Positions 61,376 to 64,000 of a DNA stretch of 64,000 nucleotides are shown here, piece after piece. The DNA is from Enterovibrio gelatinilyticus (GTDB lineage: Bacteria > Pseudomonadota > Gammaproteobacteria > Enterobacterales > Vibrionaceae): positions 55,006 through 119,005 of the forward strand of contig NZ_JAJUBC010000017.1 of assembly GCF_028683095.1 (NCBI RefSeq), written 5' to 3'. The translations under genes and the position numbers were made by a program. Each line of letters begins with the position of its first letter. Within the stretch, counting starts at the first letter, position 1. Below the pieces are notes generated by a model. That model had not been told where the DNA came from. It saw nothing but the letters and a program-made list of their open reading frames with translations, and made no database searches.

Positions 61376-64000
61376 ATGTCAGACTATAAAATCAAGGAAG
61401 GTGACTGCCTAATTCTTATTGCTCAAAAATTTGGTGTAAAAGTAAAAGATATCGCAAACCTCAATAGCGACCAGATTGAAAATGTCGATCTTATTTTTGC
61501 AGGCGACACCATCAAGCTGCCTGGTAACGAAGCCGCTCCTATTCCGCTTAAAACAGGAGAAAGAATACCTCTTCCAGATCCTCCAAAAACCAATGCTTGT
61601 GGTGATGACCTTTGTGGCTCTAGCACCCCAGAGTTCGTGGACATTCTGTATGTTCCGTCTCACCCAGAAACGAAAGATGGCGAAAAAAGGTGGTATGCCG
61701 TTACCGATGTGGCTAAAGAGGCGATCAAAAAAGAAATGTCGTTACTTGCAGAAGCCATGGTTGCAGACAATCGCGATACATCACTCCAAAATTTAAACAA
61801 TCTAGGAATTCTGTCGAAATTTGAAGCTAAACCACATGAAGCATTTCTTACTGATGATGAAGGAATAAGACTTCGTCATCTGGAGTGGCTGATAAGCACA
61901 ATAAATTCAGGTGCTGCAAAACTCTATGAACATGGAGGCCAAGACGGTTTCATTATTAGGGTTGCTGAGCAAGAAAATCTAGATTATGGCAAACTGCTCG
62001 GTAGACACGTATTTTGGGGGCAATTTAAACAATTTATTTTGGATTATCACTTAGGTGCTATCGCTGTACAATATTTTCTTGAGTCTACGGATTTAATCGA
62101 AGAAATCAGTGAAAAAGAGAAACAAGCTCAGCTAATGGAAAGAGCGAGATTATCAGTATTTCACGGTGTCGTAGATCACCTCAGTGAAAACATTGAAGAG
62201 TTAAAAGAAAAAGCAATTAAAAACGCAAAGACTGTAACTTCTAAAGACGGCACCAAATTCATTTGGGATAAAGAGCGTCGATATTTTACGAGTGAAAAGC
62301 AGAAAACGGTAACTGACCGAATTAAATTGATCGTCAAGCACCGTCCCAAGACTGACGTAGAGCTTGCTTTGACACCTCATGAAGAGGCACTCGCTAAACT
62401 AAATAAGTTCTGGCACGAGAATGTACATGACTCCAATGCAGCACTGAAACAACTAGCAAAAGGAAACGCTGAACCAATACCACCAGAAGCTACTTATGCT
62501 ATCACTTTTACTAACGCACTAAGAGAGTTAAACAGACACGGCTATGTCATTAAGGAGCAATGTCTGACCTTTGATGAACTAGAAGGTTCATTACTCATCC
62601 ATCAAGGCCCTGAGGCACTATCCGGTTCAGACAGTGCTTTCGGGAAATGGCGCGAAAATGACAACCTAATGTTTGGTGTCAAAGCTGCGGCACTTGATGA
62701 AAAAGGACTTAAAGAAGAAGCAGAATTGAGAAAGGAAATACTTCTTGAACTTCGTATGTATACAACAGATGGAGAAATCGACCAAGACAGTATCCAGCGG
62801 GCTTCTGACAATATAGCGTGGGCCTATTATCCTACAATAGCTCTTTTGCGAGTGATTGATGTTACCTTAGAAAAACACATGTCTGCGTTGGGTTCGATTC
62901 TGAATGGCAACCAAACTGTGCCCGGTATTTTCAATGAATTAATAACCATTAAAAAAATTGCCATCAACAGAATTAATAAGCTCAAGAAAGTCGCCGAGAA
63001 AAGAGCTATTTCAGGTGATATTAAAAACATACTGTTACTCGATAATATGCCGAAGAGTCTTCATCTCATCTGGGATGAAAAACAATACGCACCAACAGAA
63101 ATGAAAAGAGGCATATTTAAAAATGACGCTGGTGCTGCTGACCTTCAAGCCGTCGAGTGCAGCTTATTGTCTGATGGTGAAGTCAAATGGATACGCGGTC
63201 CAAGTTGGTTAATCCCTAAATCATCCGCTAACAAATCACATTTGGGGCATGTCAAGGACATCACTGAAAGTGTCACACTAGCAGATCCGACGGTGAGTAA
63301 GGACTCGCCTGGAACCACGTTGAAAGACGCACTAAAAGACATAGGTAAAGGCTTAATTGCAGCACCAGATGCAAAAAATGATTTCGTGACGAAACCTTTA
63401 AACTTAAGTGCACAAGTGAAGGATTTTGATAAGGCTTTTTGGGAAGACAGTTACCATTGGCAAGATGGTATTGGACCAAAGGGTAAATCGTCAGCATACA
63501 TAGCAAACGCGCAAGCACAGTTTTTAAGGTTAACGGTCAGCCGCACTGGAGATTTAAACTTACCGGGTAGCGAGATTAACGGCCTAAGCACTAATATGTC
63601 TCTCACAGGAGATACGTCAGCCGAAGTTAAGTTAACACTTCTTAGCGGCGAAATGTCTTTTGCCACCTATCTTCCTAAAATGGAGGGATATCATTTAGAA
63701 ATCGCCTACGTAGCTCAAGCTGATAAGAGCAAAAAACCAGAAAGCAAAATGTACAATGCGGGGCATTTCAGACTCAAGCTCTCCACAAAAATTTATGGCG
63801 TTGCTGGGGCCAGTTGTATGCTATCCGGAAACCTCGCTTTCGGCCCTTCGGAAACGCAGCCAGGTCACATTGGCGTCAAAGGTAGAGCCTTCAAAGCACC
63901 TGATTACAATGCACACGTAGAAGGGGGACATACAATACGTACTCGGGACATGAACACTTCAACGATACCTCAAGGCGTATCAGCGCAAGCTGGAGCCAGC
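61376..64000 (+). CDS. Large LysM-domain T6SS effector candidate (runs off the window)
   Basis: 875 codons are visible with no stop, so the protein is at least 875 residues and probably over 1000. The first 50 residues are a LysM domain (YKIKEGDCLILIAQKFGVKV to AGDTIKLPG), which binds peptidoglycan-type sugars. A linker with CGDDLCG follows. From about residue 90 to 600 it is largely helical and charged, with no enzyme motif I can see; a beta-rich part comes next, ending in a Gly/Ala-rich section. It stands right after the DUF4123 adaptor, as T6SS effectors do. Toxin domain and immunity gene would lie beyond 64000. The base composition looks more AT-rich than in vgrG. Confidence 0.8.
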   Translation, partial: MSDYKIKEGDCLILIAQKFGVKVKDIANLNSDQIENVDLIFAGDTIKLPGNEAAPIPLKTGERIPLPDPPKTNACGDDLCGSSTPEFVDILYVPSHPETKDGEKRWYAVTDVAKEAIKKEMSLLAEAMVADNRDTSLQNLNNLGILSKFEAKPHEAFLTDDEGIRLRHLEWLISTINSGAAKLYEHGGQDGFIIRVAEQENLDYGKLLGRHVFWGQFKQFILDYHLGAIAVQYFLESTDLIEEISEKEKQAQLMERARLSVFHGVVDHLSENIEELKEKAIKNAKTVTSKDGTKFIWDKERRYFTSEKQKTVTDRIKLIVKHRPKTDVELALTPHEEALAKLNKFWHENVHDSNAALKQLAKGNAEPIPPEATYAITFTNALRELNRHGYVIKEQCLTFDELEGSLLIHQGPEALSGSDSAFGKWRENDNLMFGVKAAALDEKGLKEEAELRKEILLELRMYTTDGEIDQDSIQRASDNIAWAYYPTIALLRVIDVTLEKHMSALGSILNGNQTVPGIFNELITIKKIAINRINKLKKVAEKRAISGDIKNILLLDNMPKSLHLIWDEKQYAPTEMKRGIFKNDAGAADLQAVECSLLSDGEVKWIRGPSWLIPKSSANKSHLGHVKDITESVTLADPTVSKDSPGTTLKDALKDIGKGLIAAPDAKNDFVTKPLNLSAQVKDFDKAFWEDSYHWQDGIGPKGKSSAYIANAQAQFLRLTVSRTGDLNLPGSEINGLSTNMSLTGDTSAEVKLTLLSGEMSFATYLPKMEGYHLEIAYVAQADKSKKPESKMYNAGHFRLKLSTKIYGVAGASCMLSGNLAFGPSETQPGHIGVKGRAFKAPDYNAHVEGGHTIRTRDMNTSTIPQGVSAQAGAS

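Noticed and set aside
1..64000. tRNA, rRNA, CRISPR arrays, prophage or integron elements
   Set aside because: Looked for and not seen; no repeat arrays, integrase genes or attC-like series were evident.

Overview
The window looks like a stretch of a Vibrio (Gammaproteobacteria) chromosome. The evidence is protein-level resemblance: an ectABC operon ending in a dedicated aspartate kinase, a TtpC-ExbB-ExbD-TonB energy-transduction operon of the Vibrio type, a VF530-family protein, DUF3081, DUF2750 and DUF3820 proteins, a stand-alone EF-G gene outside the str operon, and an orphan hcp-vgrG type VI secretion cargo module. I saw no rRNA, tRNA, CRISPR array, intact insertion sequence or phage. Species cannot be fixed from the sequence alone.

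Left part (1-16 kb): the end of a long-form GAPDH gene; the ectoine operon ectA-ectB-ectC-ask with a terminator-like hairpin inside it; an NAD-dependent 3-hydroxyacid dehydrogenase divergent from a MocR-type regulator with a perfect 16-bp palindrome between them; DUF2750, MOSC and MFS genes; an orphan RTX-repeat protein; a compact ROK regulator - GH20 hexosaminidase - AAC(3)-like acetyltransferase unit; and small accessory genes.

Middle part (16-40 kb): a seven-gene minus-strand group (degenerate receiver protein, DUF3450, TtpC, ExbB, ExbD, TonB, TPR protein). The last six overlap by 1-4 bases, and the first has a Fur-box-like site over its -10 element. Then come a sterol-desaturase-like enzyme, a Tat-exported sulfite dehydrogenase with a diheme cytochrome c, a large periplasmic phosphodiesterase-like protein, a tiny unit of a ribbon-helix-helix regulator plus a 29-residue lysine-rich peptide, EF-G, a membrane acyltransferase and a complete polyamine-type ABC importer.

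Right part (40-64 kb): an FMN glutamate-synthase-like protein, a chemoreceptor, an OpgC-DUF2141 fusion, a HAD protein that has lost key catalytic residues, a YegD-like Hsp70, an RhlE-type helicase, an iron alcohol dehydrogenase, a nucleoside hydrolase and a GalM-type epimerase. Last is the T6SS cargo cluster: a textbook sigma-54 promoter, hcp, vgrG, a DUF4123 adaptor and a very large LysM-domain effector running off the window. That effector and the GAPDH gene at the other edge are both incomplete here.

Where several start codons were possible I chose by ribosome binding site, overlap with the upstream gene and family N-terminus, and say so in each entry. All functions are assigned by recognising motifs by eye, with no database search.
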